Assembly: GCA_036417435.1 (NCBI GenBank)
Contig: CM070913.1
Location: 92,867,373 to 92,931,372, forward strand
Direction of reading: 5' to 3'
Length of the DNA: 64,000 nucleotides
Source: Inia geoffrensis
Taxonomy: Eukaryota; Chordata; Mammalia; Artiodactyla; Iniidae
The translations under genes and the position numbers were made by a program. How positions within the stretch are numbered: the first letter of the stretch is position 1; the number at the start of each line of letters is the position of its first letter. Positions 20,745 through 32,815 of the stretch are shown here, one piece after another. The notes beneath the pieces were generated by a model. That model searched no databases and was not told the DNA's origin. It worked only from the letters and a program-made list of their open reading frames with translations.

Positions 20745-23700
20745 TTGTTTTGTTTTTTTTGCCTTTTGGTATCCCTTACAATTTTTTTTCTTGTTATTAA
20801 AAGCTAAACATATCTGTATTGGGTGTTAGAAACTGAGGTAAATAGGACTTTAGTGTGAGGATTTATGTCCATCTGACCAGGAGTTGGGTTCTGTAGACTG
20901 TTCACTGCAGCTGTAGGTGCCTGAGGCTCCAACTTCCTGTTTTTCCTTCTTTACTCTTGCGACTTTGGACTTTGCCTATGGACTGTACTCCTCACAGAGC
21001 CCGCAGCTTGCAGCCCTTTCAGCCTAATCTGTTAATGTACCAGCTCCTTTTCTGCTGTGGTGTTAACATGTGTGGTAGGAGAAGTGTTCTGTAATATTAT
21101 GGTGAATCTGCATCTTTTAGTGGGTCTGTGTCTAGGGTGGTGACCCTCAGAAGTGCTTCTCTAGTGATAAAGCATTTTCCCCCTCTCTGGGGAGACAGGA
21201 AGCCCAGAGGGGGCTGGGAAGTCAGGAATGCCCTTCCCCCAGTTGGAATAAGGCTTTGAAAAAGCACATCCCGTGCAAGGCAGGGTAGCTGTTGATAACA
21301 TGATGGGAGTGAGCTATGGCTGCCAGCTCTCTCCTGTCACTTCACCAAGGTGCACTGTGGCTACAATGAAAGTGCTTTCTCCCCTCCAGTCCCTTGACCT
21401 CTTTAGACTCAGAAGACCGAGGAGGGAGAAGCCAGTGGGCAGGTTCTCAGGTGCAGTTCCCAGGGCTCTGATCCCCGCTCCTGGATACTTTGGTGCTACA
21501 TATACCCCCGGACATGGACTCATCTCTGGAGAAAAGGTGGAAAGGGGGTGCGGAATCCGCAAATCATCCAAGGTTAAGTTGCCGCCCTGGCAGGATGGAA
21601 TCTGAAACAGAAGGGGTTTGGTTTCTTCATGTCAGTGGGGATTTTGAGTCCCTTCCACTTCTGTTGGAGGTTTTATTCCGTAAAACGAGTAAAACCTGCA
21701 GTTGCAGTAGCTCTAATTCTGTTCTCCGAACAGCAGAGGGGAGCAGGTGCTGTAGACACGGGGTCTCCGTCCAAGACCCCACCTTGTTCCTTGTTGAGAG
21801 AACATTGAATCTCCTGGATGGCTCAGGGAAGGGTGACCCAACACCAGTGCAGGGGCAAACCCTGACTGGTCTAAAATGGCCTTCATGGTCCCATTCTCCT
21901 TCCCGGGGAGGCACCTCAGCCATGATGTGTGAGGGCACACCGATGTCTGCTCAGAAAGTGTGGAACCACGGTGTGACATGCGGGAGCCAGGCCACAGCTA
22001 CCCCACGAGGATAGCTGTGGGGAGGATGGAGAGAGCTGGGACCCCTGGTTGTGGACAGAGCAGCTTTGTGGATGGCCCTGGAGGTGCAGCTGGGAGAGAA
22101 GCCAGCAGAGTTCCCTGTTGCTCACAGCTGGGCCCCCGGATGTCCCCGAGCAGCAGGAAGGGCCTTGTGTGCTTCTTGCTTGGGGCTGAGGGAGGTTGCA
22201 ATCTGGGGGGACACCACCTAGATGCTGCCTTGGCATCTCCCCAAGCCCGTGTGGGACTATTCCTTCACCTCTGACAGCATCCTTGGAGGAGATTTAATCA
22301 ATAAGAGTAATGGACCTAATGGAGTCTGTCCAGATAAATGAGCCAATGGCCTGACTGCTGCGTCCTGTGTAGCTTGTTCACATACACGGATATTCTGGAA
22401 CCTCCTCTGCTTCAAGCTGTGTTTGTCAGTTAAACAGCAAACAGTCCTGGCCCCAGGTTCTGTCTCTGGTTTTACAGATTCCCCGAGTTTTGAGAGATTT
22501 TTCTTCACTACGTGTATTGACTTTCTCCCTTCTCTCCCTGCTGGGTCCTATAGGTGGACGCTGCACACTCTTTCCACGTGGGGTAGGGAGCATTGGGGCA
22601 CACAGAATGCTCACACCTGGCCCTGGTGGGAGAATCACTCTGACTTGCCCAGCACTCATCCCAGGACACAGGCTGTGGCAGCTGTGGCTCTGTGTGAAGC
22701 TTGTCCCCAAGCTTGGAGGTAACTAGAGAAGTTCGAGAGAGTAGAGTCAGATAAGGACGGTGGCCTGCCTGTCTCAGGCAGCTGGAATGTAGATGTGGGG
22801 GCTGGAGCTCAAGCAGCCATTTTGGAACATGAGGAAGAATCAGATATCGAGGAGTTCCTAGAAGCAAAAGAGAGGAGCCACCTTCCCTCATGACTGTGAA
22901 TAATGATGCCAGCACTGGACCACACTTCTCCACACTTGGGTTTTGTGCGAGAGAGTAGCTTGTCTCACGTGAGCTCCTGTGGACTGAGGTCTGCAGTCGC
23001 TCACAGCAGACTTGCCCCACCCGATGCAGCCACAATGGATGCATTTCTGCCCCCTGTGCTGTGCTGACTGGACAGAGCAGCTGCCCTCCGGCTCCTCAGA
23101 GAACAACGTGCTCACGAGTCCCCTGGGGCTGCTTGCATGCAGATATGCTGATTCCTGGGCCGGGGCTGGGGCCTGGGATTCTGCATTTCCCACATCACAG
23201 GGGATGCCAGGCTGCAGCTCCCTGACCACCCCTGGGGCCTAGAACTCATCTGCCTCACGGGTCTCGGCCTGGGTGTACTCACCTGCCCCATGCAGGGCAG
23301 CTCCTGCCCAGCTCTGCACACAACAGCAGCTGCTGGAGAAGAGCGGTCAGCAGAGAGGATTTGCATGTGATGGGCCCGGCGGGGAGCAGGGCCTCTGCAG
23401 TGATGTGGGTCGTAGAGGAAACACGTCACCTCCCCTCCCCTGCAACCTTCCTTCCACAGCAGGAAGCTGGGGCATCGTTGTGACATCAGAGGCCCAGGAA
23501 GGGTCCAGAGGAGTTAATAGTTTCATGCTTTTCTTAATCCTCGAAGTAGGTTTTCTGAGCCATTTGCTGGGTTTTCAGAGTGGTTCCCCTTCTGTCTTCC
23601 GAAGGTTGATTAGAAATCAGGGGCTGCAGCCCAGGAGCCCCGATTACGTCACTCACACCTGAGGACGCTCAACGGCCTTCCCGACCGACCGTGGGTCTGC

Positions 23701-24290
23701 CTGGACTCACAGGGTCGCTCTCCCTCCAGCCCCGCCCGTCCTCCCTGGAGTTCCTGCACAGACTCACTGAAAACAATGCTGGGGAGGGTGCGGGGCCTGG
23801 ACGGGAGGGCGGGGCCGCAGGGGCTGTGACCGCGACCTTGCGCTGGGGACCCACAGTCCTCAGCGCCATCTCTCGCTATCCCACTGCCCGTCACGGATGC
23901 AGCCTGGGCTTCACTGGCTCCTGTGATGAATCCCCAGACCTCCCACGCGCACTTGTGCAGTCTTCCGCGCCGGCTGAACGATTTCTGCTCCTTTGTGTGT
24001 GAAACGTCTCCACACCATTTTCTCTGGAACAATGAATCAAGTTTTAGGGAGCTCATCTATTTATTTAAGTGTGCATTTATGAATTTTTAAAGAGCAGTTT
24101 CTTGAGCAAGAATTTTCAAGATTAGGGATTATGGGGAAAAATTAGCCCGTGAATAGTAGACTCCAGGTACACAAATGTATTTAAATTAATTTCCAATTCA
24201 CATCAATTTCCATCGCTGTAAGCAGTTCTTTCAGGTTCCGTGGTATCATCATCTTGTATATCCATCCCCAAGCATCCAAGTGCTAACAAC
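20745..24290. other. Intergenic sequence, largely unassigned
   Basis: I recognise only a MER5-like remnant near 23.14-23.23 kb ('tgctgattcctgggccgg...ggcctgggattctgcatttc'). The region from 20.85 to 22.3 kb has a repeat-like texture, including an open frame of 174 codons at 21490-22014 with no recognisable domain. No gene is supported. Confidence 0.5.
23142..23232 (+). repeat. MER5-like hAT-Charlie remnant
   Basis: The piece 'attcctgggccggggctggggcctgggattctgcatttcc...ggtgatgc'-like sequence follows the MER5 consensus as I recall it. Short and degenerate. Confidence 0.5.
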
Positions 24291-24299
24291 TCTGTTTGG

Positions 24300-24905
24300 A
24301 TGATAAGAAGCATTTTAAAAATGTTATCCTTTTTTATTGAAAAAAATGCATAATTATTGTAGAATATGTGTTAATTATTGATGAGCAAAAGGCAGGAAAA
24401 GAACCAACAGTGAGAGAACAGTGATAAATATTCTATGGCTTTTCAGGTTGTGTGTATGTGAGTTTGAGTGTGTACACACACACCTGAGCGTGTATCTATC
24501 TTCATGAAAATGGGTTCTGATCGCACACACTTTATTGTAACTGTTCCTTTCTTAACAATTAAATGCATGAATAGAGTGTAATTATTTTTAGTGACATCAA
24601 TCATCCTTCTCCAGCAGGAATTGTCTTCTGGCTAATGGAGTCCCTTGAAGAGACTTTAAAAGTACCTCGACCCCCAGGCTCTCCCAGGAGGCTCTGGTGG
24701 TGGTGGTGTCTGCTGTCTTATCTTATGGATGCCCGTGTTCTTATATTTAATCAATTCTGGGTTGTTGGATTCTTGGGATATTTTTGCCATTATAAGTCTG
24801 TAAGGGGTATCATTGCCATTATGAAATATCTGTAGGTATACCTTTGCATACATCAGCTATCGTGGATAAATCCTGGAAATTGGATTACTGGGTCAAAAGT
24901 GTCCA
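24300..24905 (-). repeat. Old L1M/HAL1-type LINE remnant
   Basis: The right end, 'ggataaatcctggaaattggattactgggtcaaaag', and the left poly-T/'tttattgaaaaaaatgc' block are the reverse of an old L1M or HAL1 3' region. The middle is degenerate, so boundaries are approximate. Confidence 0.5.
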
Positions 24906-25702
24906 CCCTCTATCGTGTACTGATTTGTCAGTCACACTTTGAAGAGAAGAGACTAGGGAACACTGCACAGCAGGAAGGGTTATGCCCTCTGCCCACGGCT
25001 TAGCCATCGCTGGGAAAGATGAGAGATTCTGGTGGGAACGGCTCCCAGAAGTAAGGTCTAAGATGGGGCTCCAACAGCCCGTGTGTCCAGATGAGGTGCG
25101 CACACTCCCGTGGTGACAGTCTGTCCTTAGGTGGAGAAAGCGCCCAGACGGGCTGCTCTGCGGTCTGCTCTCGGTGCTGCTGGGGAGAATCCACATCCGC
25201 AGTTAAAGAGCAGGAACCGCCAGAGGCAAAGGCTGAGACCCACACAGCGCTCAGACCCCCACCCCCCTTCAGAAACGTCTGAGGCTCAGCCTTTCACGCC
25301 CTCCTCTTCATGGGCGAGGCTGCCTCTCCTGAGCCCCCTGGGAAGCCCTCCCAGACCCCAGTCTGCCCGTGATGCTCTTTCCTTTGAGCCTCCGCAGCAC
25401 AGGGTGGAGCCCCATTAGAGAGCTTGTCTCACCCACCTGGAGTAATGGGATTGCTGGATGGAGGTCATGCTCACTTCTATCCCAGGGCATCTGACGTCCT
25501 TGTGGAGCTCCTCCCCCTCTGACGTGGTGACTGACAGCAGCAGCCTGGGTCCTGGGGCGATTATGGTGAGCCGAGCACCCCTGTCAGTCCATGATTGTCA
25601 CCAGGCATGGGTGAAAAATGGATTGTTATTTTTGGTCACTGAGATGTGGGGTTTGTCTGTGACTGCTGCAAACCCTTGTGTGCATCAGTAAAAGCAGCTT
25701 TG

Positions 25703-25816
25703 TTTTTAGGCCACACCAGGCAGCATTCAGGATCTTAGTTCCCCAACCAGGGATCGAACCCGGGTCCCCTGCATTGGGAGCTCAGAGTCTTAAGCACTGG
25801 ACCACCAGGGAAGTCC
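25703..25816 (-). mobile_element. tRNA-Glu-derived CHR SINE, short
   Basis: The - strand reads from the SINE head (ggacttccctggtggtccag) through a B-box-like 'gggttcgatccctggttgg' to '...tgcctggtgtggcc'. The flanks aaaagcagcttt (25690-25701) and aaaagtagtttt (25817-25828) form a likely target duplication with two changes. Confidence 0.8.
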
Positions 25817-26929
25817 AAAAGTAGTTTTTATAATAGACTAAGCGTGTGGGGCACCACACAGAGCTTCCCTCACAGCCACATTTAGCTAATCTATTGCACA
25901 GGCTTACCTATTGTCTTGTTATCTTGCATTCCAGGGTTCGGAGCCGAAACCCCCATTTCCTAGAACGTCCTCTCCTGTAAGGATTAGGATTTATTTATTA
26001 TTTGCCTCTGGTACATCTATTTTATTAGTTCTAAAGTGCTTAATCTTATTTAAAGTTTTATTTATATTTTATTTTTGCTTCAATGTTTCCTCCTCATGTC
26101 ATAGAATTAGGATCTCACCGTAGCTTTAATCTCACCTCTGGGCTCGCAAATGGTTTTTCAAAGCTAAAAAACATGGTTTAGAGAGTTTTTACTGTGTTCT
26201 CACTTCTGAATGGAGCGTTCACCATTTATAAACAAGGGACCTGAGCCTCAGAGAGTGTGTTCTGAATCATCATTACACTTGCAACTAGGTCAGTAAGACT
26301 GAAGGGAGAGATACACAAATATCTGATTAAGTTAAACGCTCCAAAAGTAAGTATTAAAACATTTGTTGGCACTGTGTAAACCTAAGAGAGGACTCGCATG
26401 TTTAAAGACATACACGGTAGTGATAAATTTAGGAGAGATGAAATAAAACAAACGTTCAGAATCACATTGGGATTTACACAGAACCACTCCACGCCTACCG
26501 CTGGCTGGTCGGTGACCAGGTTTGTAAATTAACACAAGTGGCTTCCATTGGTCACGGGGACGGTGCACAGTCCGTGCCTGGAGCAGTCACATGAAAGCCA
26601 CCCTGCAGACCCTGGGAGCAGTCAGGAGGTGGATGTGTGGGAATAGCCATCGCTGGTGAGAGCCGGCTGGGTGGCAGGAGTACCAGGTCCTCACCCTCGC
26701 AGACGAGACAAGTATGACTCCCTCCCTCACCTAAGCTGAGTCCAAGCTGACTCGATTTCATGGCAGAGATAAGACAGGTCTGTGCCGACACATCACAAGG
26801 GCACTGTCATCAGTGTGGTACGTGCAGAATGAGAGGCGAGGGGACAGGGTGGTGTTCAGCGGGTGTGATGCAGCCCCTGCCTAGGGATGTGGGCTCTGCA
26901 ACAGCCTCAGGACCTTGTTGAAGACGAAG

Positions 26930-27115
26930 CCTTATTCATCATCCAACCCATGTTCATTGAGTACCTGCCACATGGTAGGGAAAGTTCTAGAAATTGTGGA
27001 GGAGACACTGAACAGGTCAGACAAGGCTCCTGTCCTCCTGGAGATGATGTCCTAGTGGATGAGGCCAATGGTGATCAAGTAACTGAGCCATGGACATGGT
27101 GACACCAGGTGGTGA
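26930..27115 (+). repeat. Old LINE (L2-like) fragment, left part
   Basis: The run 'catccaacccatgttcattgagtacctgccacatggtagg...gttctagaaattgtggaggagacactgaac' is a common mammal-wide L2-type sequence. It appears to continue after the TG-rich tract at 27395. Confidence 0.5.
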
Positions 27116-27149
27116 TGTGCATTCTGAGGACGATGATGCAGGGCAATGT

Positions 27150-27385
27150 GATAGACTGTGTGTGCATGCGTGCGTGTGCGTGTGCATGTGTGTGTAACGT
27201 GTAGGAGTGTGTATGTGCAAACATGTAGAGTTTGTGTGGATTTGTAAGTGGGTAGGTGTATGTGTGGTTGTGAGTGGGTATGTTTGTGTGAGTGTGTAGG
27301 GGTGCGTATGTATCTGTATGTGTGAAGGTGTGTAGGCATAGTACATAGCAGGGGCATGTGTTTATATGTGTGCGTGTGTGTGTGC
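27150..27385. repeat. Degenerate TG-rich simple repeat
   Basis: About 235 nt of interrupted GTGTGT with short AT and GC variants. It generates long open frames on the - strand rich in His and Thr that are compositional. It sits inside an older LINE fragment. Confidence 0.9.
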
Positions 27386-27394
27386 ACACTGATT

Positions 27395-27780
27395 GTAATT
27401 TAGAGCAGCGGTCAGGGAAGGCCTCGCTGAGGGTTGACGGCTAAGCTGAAGTCTTGGGGAAACTCATGCCAAGAAGGAGCGGCCAGATGACAGGAGCTGG
27501 GCAGGAGTGGGTGCAGAGCAGGCTCGTGGGACAAGACGTGGGCGACGAGGGGGTTGGGGCCAGGTCACAGACGGAGCTGGGGGCACATCAGCTGAGACAT
27601 ATGCTTGCAGTCGACCCTCTAGGACTTATGAGATGCTAGATGTGGGATGTGAGGCAAAGGGGGAAATCATGGACGGCGCCCAAACCTGTGCCCTGAGCTC
27701 GAAGGCAGCTTAGCTGTAGAGATGTGGATTTTATACTAAAGAGAAATGTTCCAGGACTGGGGCGTCGGTAGAATGCGGCT
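27395..27780 (+). repeat. Old LINE (L2-like) fragment, right part
   Basis: The phrase 'gtcagggaaggcctcgctgaggg...taagctgaagtcttgggg' and the closing 'gatgtggattttatactaaa' are parts of the same mammal-wide repeat as the left piece. Confidence 0.5.
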
Positions 27781-27907
27781 GGTCACACTGTCTGGATGCT
27801 CCCTCAGCAGCTCCAGGAAAAAGGGCTGTGAATATTTCTAGAGTTTCAACAGCCCCAAACTCCAGATCCCCAGTGGGTTTTCTCAAGCCTGCCTTAAACC
27901 TTTAGAG

Positions 27908-28132
27908 CAGGGCTCCCCAAACCCCGGTACCGCTCTGTGGCCTGTTAGGAACCGGGCTGCACAGCAGGAGGTGAGCGGCGAGCGAGCAAAGCTTCACCTG
28001 CCGCTCCCCGTGGCTCCCCGTTGCTCGCATTACTGCCTGACCCATCAACACCCCCCTCCCACCCCTCCGGTCCGTGCAAAAATTGTCTTGCACCAAACCG
28101 GTCCCTGGTGCCAAAAAGGTTGGGGGCCGCTG
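27908..28132 (+). mobile_element. Nonautonomous hAT (MER1-like) DNA transposon
   Basis: The element starts cagggctccccaaacc and ends ggttgggggccgctg, giving imperfect terminal inverted repeats (caggggtccccaacc type). Inside are 'ctgttaggaaccgggctgcacagcaggagg' and 'accggtccctggtgcc', as in MER1/Charlie3 from memory. It is flanked by 8-nt duplications ctttagag (27900-27907) and ctgtagag (28133-28140), the length typical of hAT elements. Confidence 0.85.
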
Positions 28133-28144
28133 CTGTAGAGCATT

Positions 28145-29210
28145 CCTCGTTTTGTCACCTACCAGCAATGGATTATTCAAACAGCTTCCAAGGAGCACTG
28201 TTAATTTCTGTGTAAAATGTCCAGACACTCCCAGCAATTGTTTCACTAGTGGCCTCACTTTCAGCCACACGTGACATTATCAAGGTTCCCCTTAAGAATT
28301 AAGTTCCCATGCTTGGTCTCCACGGAATGGTGAATTCATCGCAGCGTTTAGTTAACTTTGTTGACATTGCTTTATGAGGTAGCAGATTGTGTGCATCTAA
28401 CCAGCAGACAGGTTTTCACATCTGGGAATTGTCGAAGGCATTTCCCTGGGAACGTGAACCTTTTCTCTCCAAGTGCACACCGCAGGAAACGGGGACCAGG
28501 GAGGGGACATTCCACTGCTGGGAAATACTGGGGCTGAGGGTGTGAACACAGTAGGGGCTGAGGACTGTTCTGGGGCGGTGGGACGTCAGAGGAGGGGCTG
28601 GGGCAGCAGGTGAGGCTAAGAGGGGGTGGAGAGAGCCTCTGAGGGGTGTGACGTGAGTGGGAGACACCAGATCTGATCTTAGAGATGTCCCTCTGAAGGC
28701 CCGGGAGAGAGGCGCTGGGCGGGTTTGTCACATAAGAACTTCCCCAGGGCGGAGATTGTAAACTGCAGGAACACAGGCTGGGCGACCTCCAGGTCCTCAA
28801 CCTGGTCAGTGCTGAAACAGTGTCAATTAGTGGCCAGCGCTTAAAGATTGAGAGGTTTTGTCTAAAATTCTGATTTCCTGACATTCTTGAGCAGTCAGGG
28901 CTCAGGCAGCTCTGAGACCCGTGCCACGTGGCAGCCGTGGCTGGCGCCGAGCGGCAGACACCCCCTCGTGGGGCACAGTCTCACCAGCGCCCCAGACCCT
29001 CCTGGTCCATAGTTTCCTGTCACCTCCTGCCCGCGGGTGTCCAGAGGATTCACCTTTGCATCAGTTCATATTCACTGAACGGACCTTTGGAAATCTGAGA
29101 GCCTTCTTGAACTTGAGGAGGTTTGACCCTCAAGTCAGAGGATGGGGACAGAGAAGCATTTCATCAAATGACAGCACAACATCCCATCAGGGAAACGGAG
29201 GGGGAAAACC
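28145..29210. other. Intergenic sequence, nothing recognised
   Basis: The open frame of 170 codons at 28372-28884 on the - strand is Pro/Ser/Leu-rich and compositional. I see no repeat or gene. Confidence 0.5.
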
Positions 29211-29214
29211 CTGA

Positions 29215-29411
29215 CTCAAGTCCGTGATGGCGTGGCTGGGAGAATAGTGGCCCCAAAGGTGTCCACACCCTGATCCCCAGAACCTGTGACTGTGTTACCT
29301 TACATGGGAGAGGGGGGCTTGAGGGTGCAATTAGGTGAGGGGACGGCATCCTGCATTACCCAGGTGGGCCCAATCTAATTACATGAGTCCCTAAAATAGG
29401 GTAATCCTTCC
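29215..29411 (-). repeat. Ancient interspersed repeat, left half
   Basis: The block 'ccccaaaggtgtccacaccctgatccccagaacctgtgactgtgttacc...gtgggcccaatctaattac' is one end of a familiar mammal-wide, LTR-like repeat. Its other end lies at 30364-30760, so a younger element has split it. Family name and orientation are uncertain. Confidence 0.6.
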
Positions 29412-30363
29412 CATCCGATCGAGTGAGAAATAAAATACTGCTAGCCATATCAGGAAACAAAGATGTCTCAGCCATCAGCGATTGCAGCCCCCTGACCCCC
29501 GACAGTGAGCCCTGAGGGAACTCAGGAAGGAAAAAAGAATACCTGCCATCTAGCAGCCATCAGATTGCAACCACCCCTAAGGGCGTACCTTAAGGGAACT
29601 CAGGATGTGAAAATACAGGATACTGCCCCCAACCCCATAGCTGAGGTGCATATCGAAGGAATGATTTCAGTGAGCCCAGGCTCTTACATCTTCCGATACA
29701 TAGAAAAGCACTAAATTCCTTAACTTGAAATATCTGGTTTTCTTTAATAACAATAATCTTTTGAAGTTCAGACCACCTGCCCTTTGTTGCAAAAACTTCT
29801 ATATATCCTGGCTCCCCCCCTCACCTCCTAGGAGTGAGGCAGGAGATAGATGGACTCCAGGCTAGACATTTACAACTGTTCACACTTCCTGGGGGGAGAA
29901 GAAGGTGGGCTCCAGGCCGGACATTCCTTACCAGCCCCCCGTTTACATTTCCTGAAGCAAGAGATAAACGGACTCTAGGACTACATATTTATGACTCCTG
30001 TCTATATTTTGAGATCTGCGCCTCGATATAAAAACCATTAAGACAAATAGGGTAACTAACCGGGCATTGGACATTTTTATGGCAGGAACAGAGTGGGACT
30101 AAATCCTATTAAAACATCAAGAGGTCATACATCTCCCATCCTTGGGGCAAGGGAGACATTGCACGTGCACAAAAGCCTTCAAGGGGTCAGTAAGCCAGGG
30201 GATGCCAGACCATAGTGAGTCTTGCTATCTTCCTCCCAAATGCTTTTGCGATGAAATCCATCTCGACTGAGGGGTGTGTGCACCCTGGACTTGAAGTCCT
30301 AAGAATGTCCATCAAATAAAACATAACTCTCAACTTTTCAGTTGTGCATTTTTTTTAGTCAAC
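29412..30363 (+). mobile_element. LTR-like element nested in older repeat
   Basis: The segment interrupts an older repeat. It contains TATA-like 'atatatcc' and 'atataaaaacc' sites and ends with catcaaataaaacataactc, then a T-rich tail and CA, as in a solo LTR. At about 29840-30010 there are three imperfect subrepeats of roughly 55-60 nt beginning 'agatagatggactccagg', 'agaaggtgggctccagg' and 'agataaacggactctagg'. Endpoints are approximate and no target duplication was found. Family unassigned. Confidence 0.5.
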
Positions 30364-30760
30364 AAGAGAGACAAGATAGAAAAAAAAGGACGATTCAAAG
30401 CATGAGAGGGACTCAACTGCTACTGCTGGCTCTGAAGATGGAGCGAGGGGCTGTGAACCAAGGCACATACATGGCCCCTAGCAGGTGGAAAGACCTTCAT
30501 GCGACAGTCAGAAGGAAACAGGGATCTCAGTCCTACAACCACAAGGAACTGACTTCTACCAACAACCCAGAGAAGCAAGAAAGCAGGTCCTCCCCTAGAG
30601 CCTCCAGGAAGAAACAGCCTGCAGACATCCTGATTTTAGCCCAGTGAGACCTGCGTCAGTCTTCTGATCTGCAGAACTGTGAGATAACAAATTTTTGTTG
30701 TCTAACCCATTAAGTTTGTGGTAATTCGTTAGGTCAGCAATAGGAAACTATACAGATGGT
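30364..30760 (-). repeat. Ancient interspersed repeat, right half
   Basis: It includes 'gagcctccaggaagaaacagcctgcagacatcctgattttagcccagtgagacc' and 'taagtttgtggtaattcgttaggtcagcaataggaaacta', the well-known other end of the repeat at 29215-29411. Confidence 0.65.
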
Positions 30761-30764
30761 TGTG

Positions 30765-32200
30765 TGCCTAGAAGAAACAGCTCATCTCCAGCCTGCACAG
30801 ACTGGAACGCTGCTCCACCTGAGGACAGGTGCGTGTGCAAAGTGTTGGAGTGGAGCTTGGTTGGTGAATAGAAATAACGTGGTGGGAAGCGTGGGTCCAG
30901 CTGTCCAGGAGGGAACATTGAAGCCATCGCAAGTGTCCTGAAGGGTGGGAAAGGGTGAGTTAGCCCCAAACCACTACCATGAACTAGAATCCCCCAAGTT
31001 ACCTGAGCATGGACGCTGCCTTTGTTTAGCAAAGGAACACAGCCCAACACCCTAGAAATGGTCTTGGAAAAGAAAACTATAAAGTTATAAAACTAAAAAA
31101 CTCAATCTTGCCTCAACTCCCTTGGGAAGAGTGCTGCCCTGCTTGTGAGGCACTTACCCCCCACTCCATGGGTTGTTTTCCTTGAAAAAAGGAGGTCAAG
31201 CTCATTACTAAATTGTTTTATTTTTATCTTTGGCTAAAAGGGATGTTGCAATTATTACCCAGTCTCAGACAATTTCCACAGAATTTTGCAAAGTTGTGTC
31301 ACACATGTGTCACTGTTTTCATGCCTGTGTGCTGAGCAGCTGGTGGCACCAGCATCTTATGATGGGAACATCTAGGTGGCGGGACAGTAAAAAAACACAC
31401 TAATTTTCCTCACGTTGTCGCATTAGCTGGAGCCTTAATAGCCTTGTCACAGTCACAGCTCTCGTTAGGGAGTTCGGTGTCCTTCCTGCAAGAAGCCTTC
31501 AGAGTCAGAGCAGAACAGGACCCCGGGTGGAGGCACCTGTTCTCCCTCTGTTATAAATCACTAGTCCTGACAGTGCTCCCACGCTGGGACCACCAAACAC
31601 AGACGTGCTGGTGGGAGACCTCGAGCTTCAGTCGAGCTCCTGTAAACTCGGGGGACACGGAGAAAGTCACCCCAGAAACCTGGCACACAAATCCACGTGG
31701 GCAAATGATGGAGCGGGGGGAGGAGGGAGCGCCCTTCCTGGGGCTGGTGAGGGAAAGGGCAGCACAGAGCAGGAAGCCAGCTCCCCGGGCTGATGGCGGG
31801 GCACACGGTTGGTCCCAGCCCCCAGGGGCGTCGAGGCCCTGAATCCTGAGCGAGAATCCCTGCAGGACGCCCATCCAACCCAAGTTGCTGGGAAGGCTCT
31901 TCCACCCGAGCCCGATTCTCCCACCAGGACTGAGCACGTGCTTAGCAGCCTAGTCGGCAGGTGTCATCTGCTCCCCGTGACTGTCCCAGACAGGCGTCCA
32001 GTCACCGGGTGAAAAGGCCAAAGACAATCCACATCGGGTCACTGAGCCATTGGACCCGTGTTCTCCTTCCCAGACCCAGATTTTGGAGACAGACTCAAAG
32101 GCAGGTGTCCTGGGTCAGTCCAGGACCCTTTCCTGCAGCTGTGAACCCATTTCAGACAAAATCTCTTACACCAGTGGAAGACAGCAGCACACGCCACCCC
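30765..32200. other. Intergenic sequence, unassigned
   Basis: No gene or named repeat was recognised. A pair of overlapping open frames near 31.45-31.94 kb on both strands is compositional. Confidence 0.4.
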
Positions 32201-32701
32201 GAATATGCCCTTTGGTACACTGATTATTTGGAGCTGTCGGCACTGGAGGAACAGCAAATGCAGGAGAGGCTTTCTCTGAACTCCCTTGTCTGCCTAAAGT
32301 CAGATCCTCCCAGGAACTCAGCTGTCATAGATCCCCTCCTGGAGGACTCACCAACAGGGAAGGTTGGCTCTTGTCACAGGAGAGGAGACACCACATTCTG
32401 ACAAAGCTTGTCACAAATTATCCTCCCATTTATTCTTCCAAGGGCCCTGTCGTCTTTCCTAAGAATCCTTCACTCTCCCCTAAGAGGTCTACATCCCCCT
32501 CCCCTTTCCCTATTAAGATGACTTTAGCCTGGATTCTAAGTCAGCTGGGGGGAGTCACTCATTTTCCTGGGTATCTACCATGTGTACTTGAGGTACATAT
32601 GTTAATAAACTTCTATTTGATTTTCCCTTGTTAATCTTTCATTATAGAGTCTCAGCCAAGGAGAACACAGGAGGGTAGAGGGAAAGTATTTGTCCTCCTT
32701 A
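32200..32701 (+). mobile_element. LTR-like element (class I ERV type)
   Basis: The 3' part reads 'gttaataaacttctatttgattttcccttgttaatctttcattatagagtctcagccaaggag...ggtagaggg aaagtatt...cttaca', the usual R-U5 layout of mammalian class I LTRs, with AATAAA at about 32604. The 5' boundary is uncertain; an open frame of 146 codons from 31961 runs into it and has no recognised domain. It is in the opposite direction to the provirus that begins at 32816. Confidence 0.55.
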
Positions 32702-32815
32702 CATCAGCACGCTTAACAAGCTAGCCCTGCCTCACGTGGAGCTCTGCGGTCTGACGCTGACTCCTGTTCTCAGTTAGGTTTATTGGTTAAGGGCCAGGCT
32801 GCCTTCTCTGATGGT

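Noticed and set aside
21490..22014. Open frame of 174 codons as a candidate gene
   Set aside because: No domain, no homology I recognise, and another frame is open on the - strand in the same stretch. It stays unassigned.
27017..27389. His/Thr-rich open frames on the - strand
   Set aside because: They are the translation of the TG-rich simple repeat.
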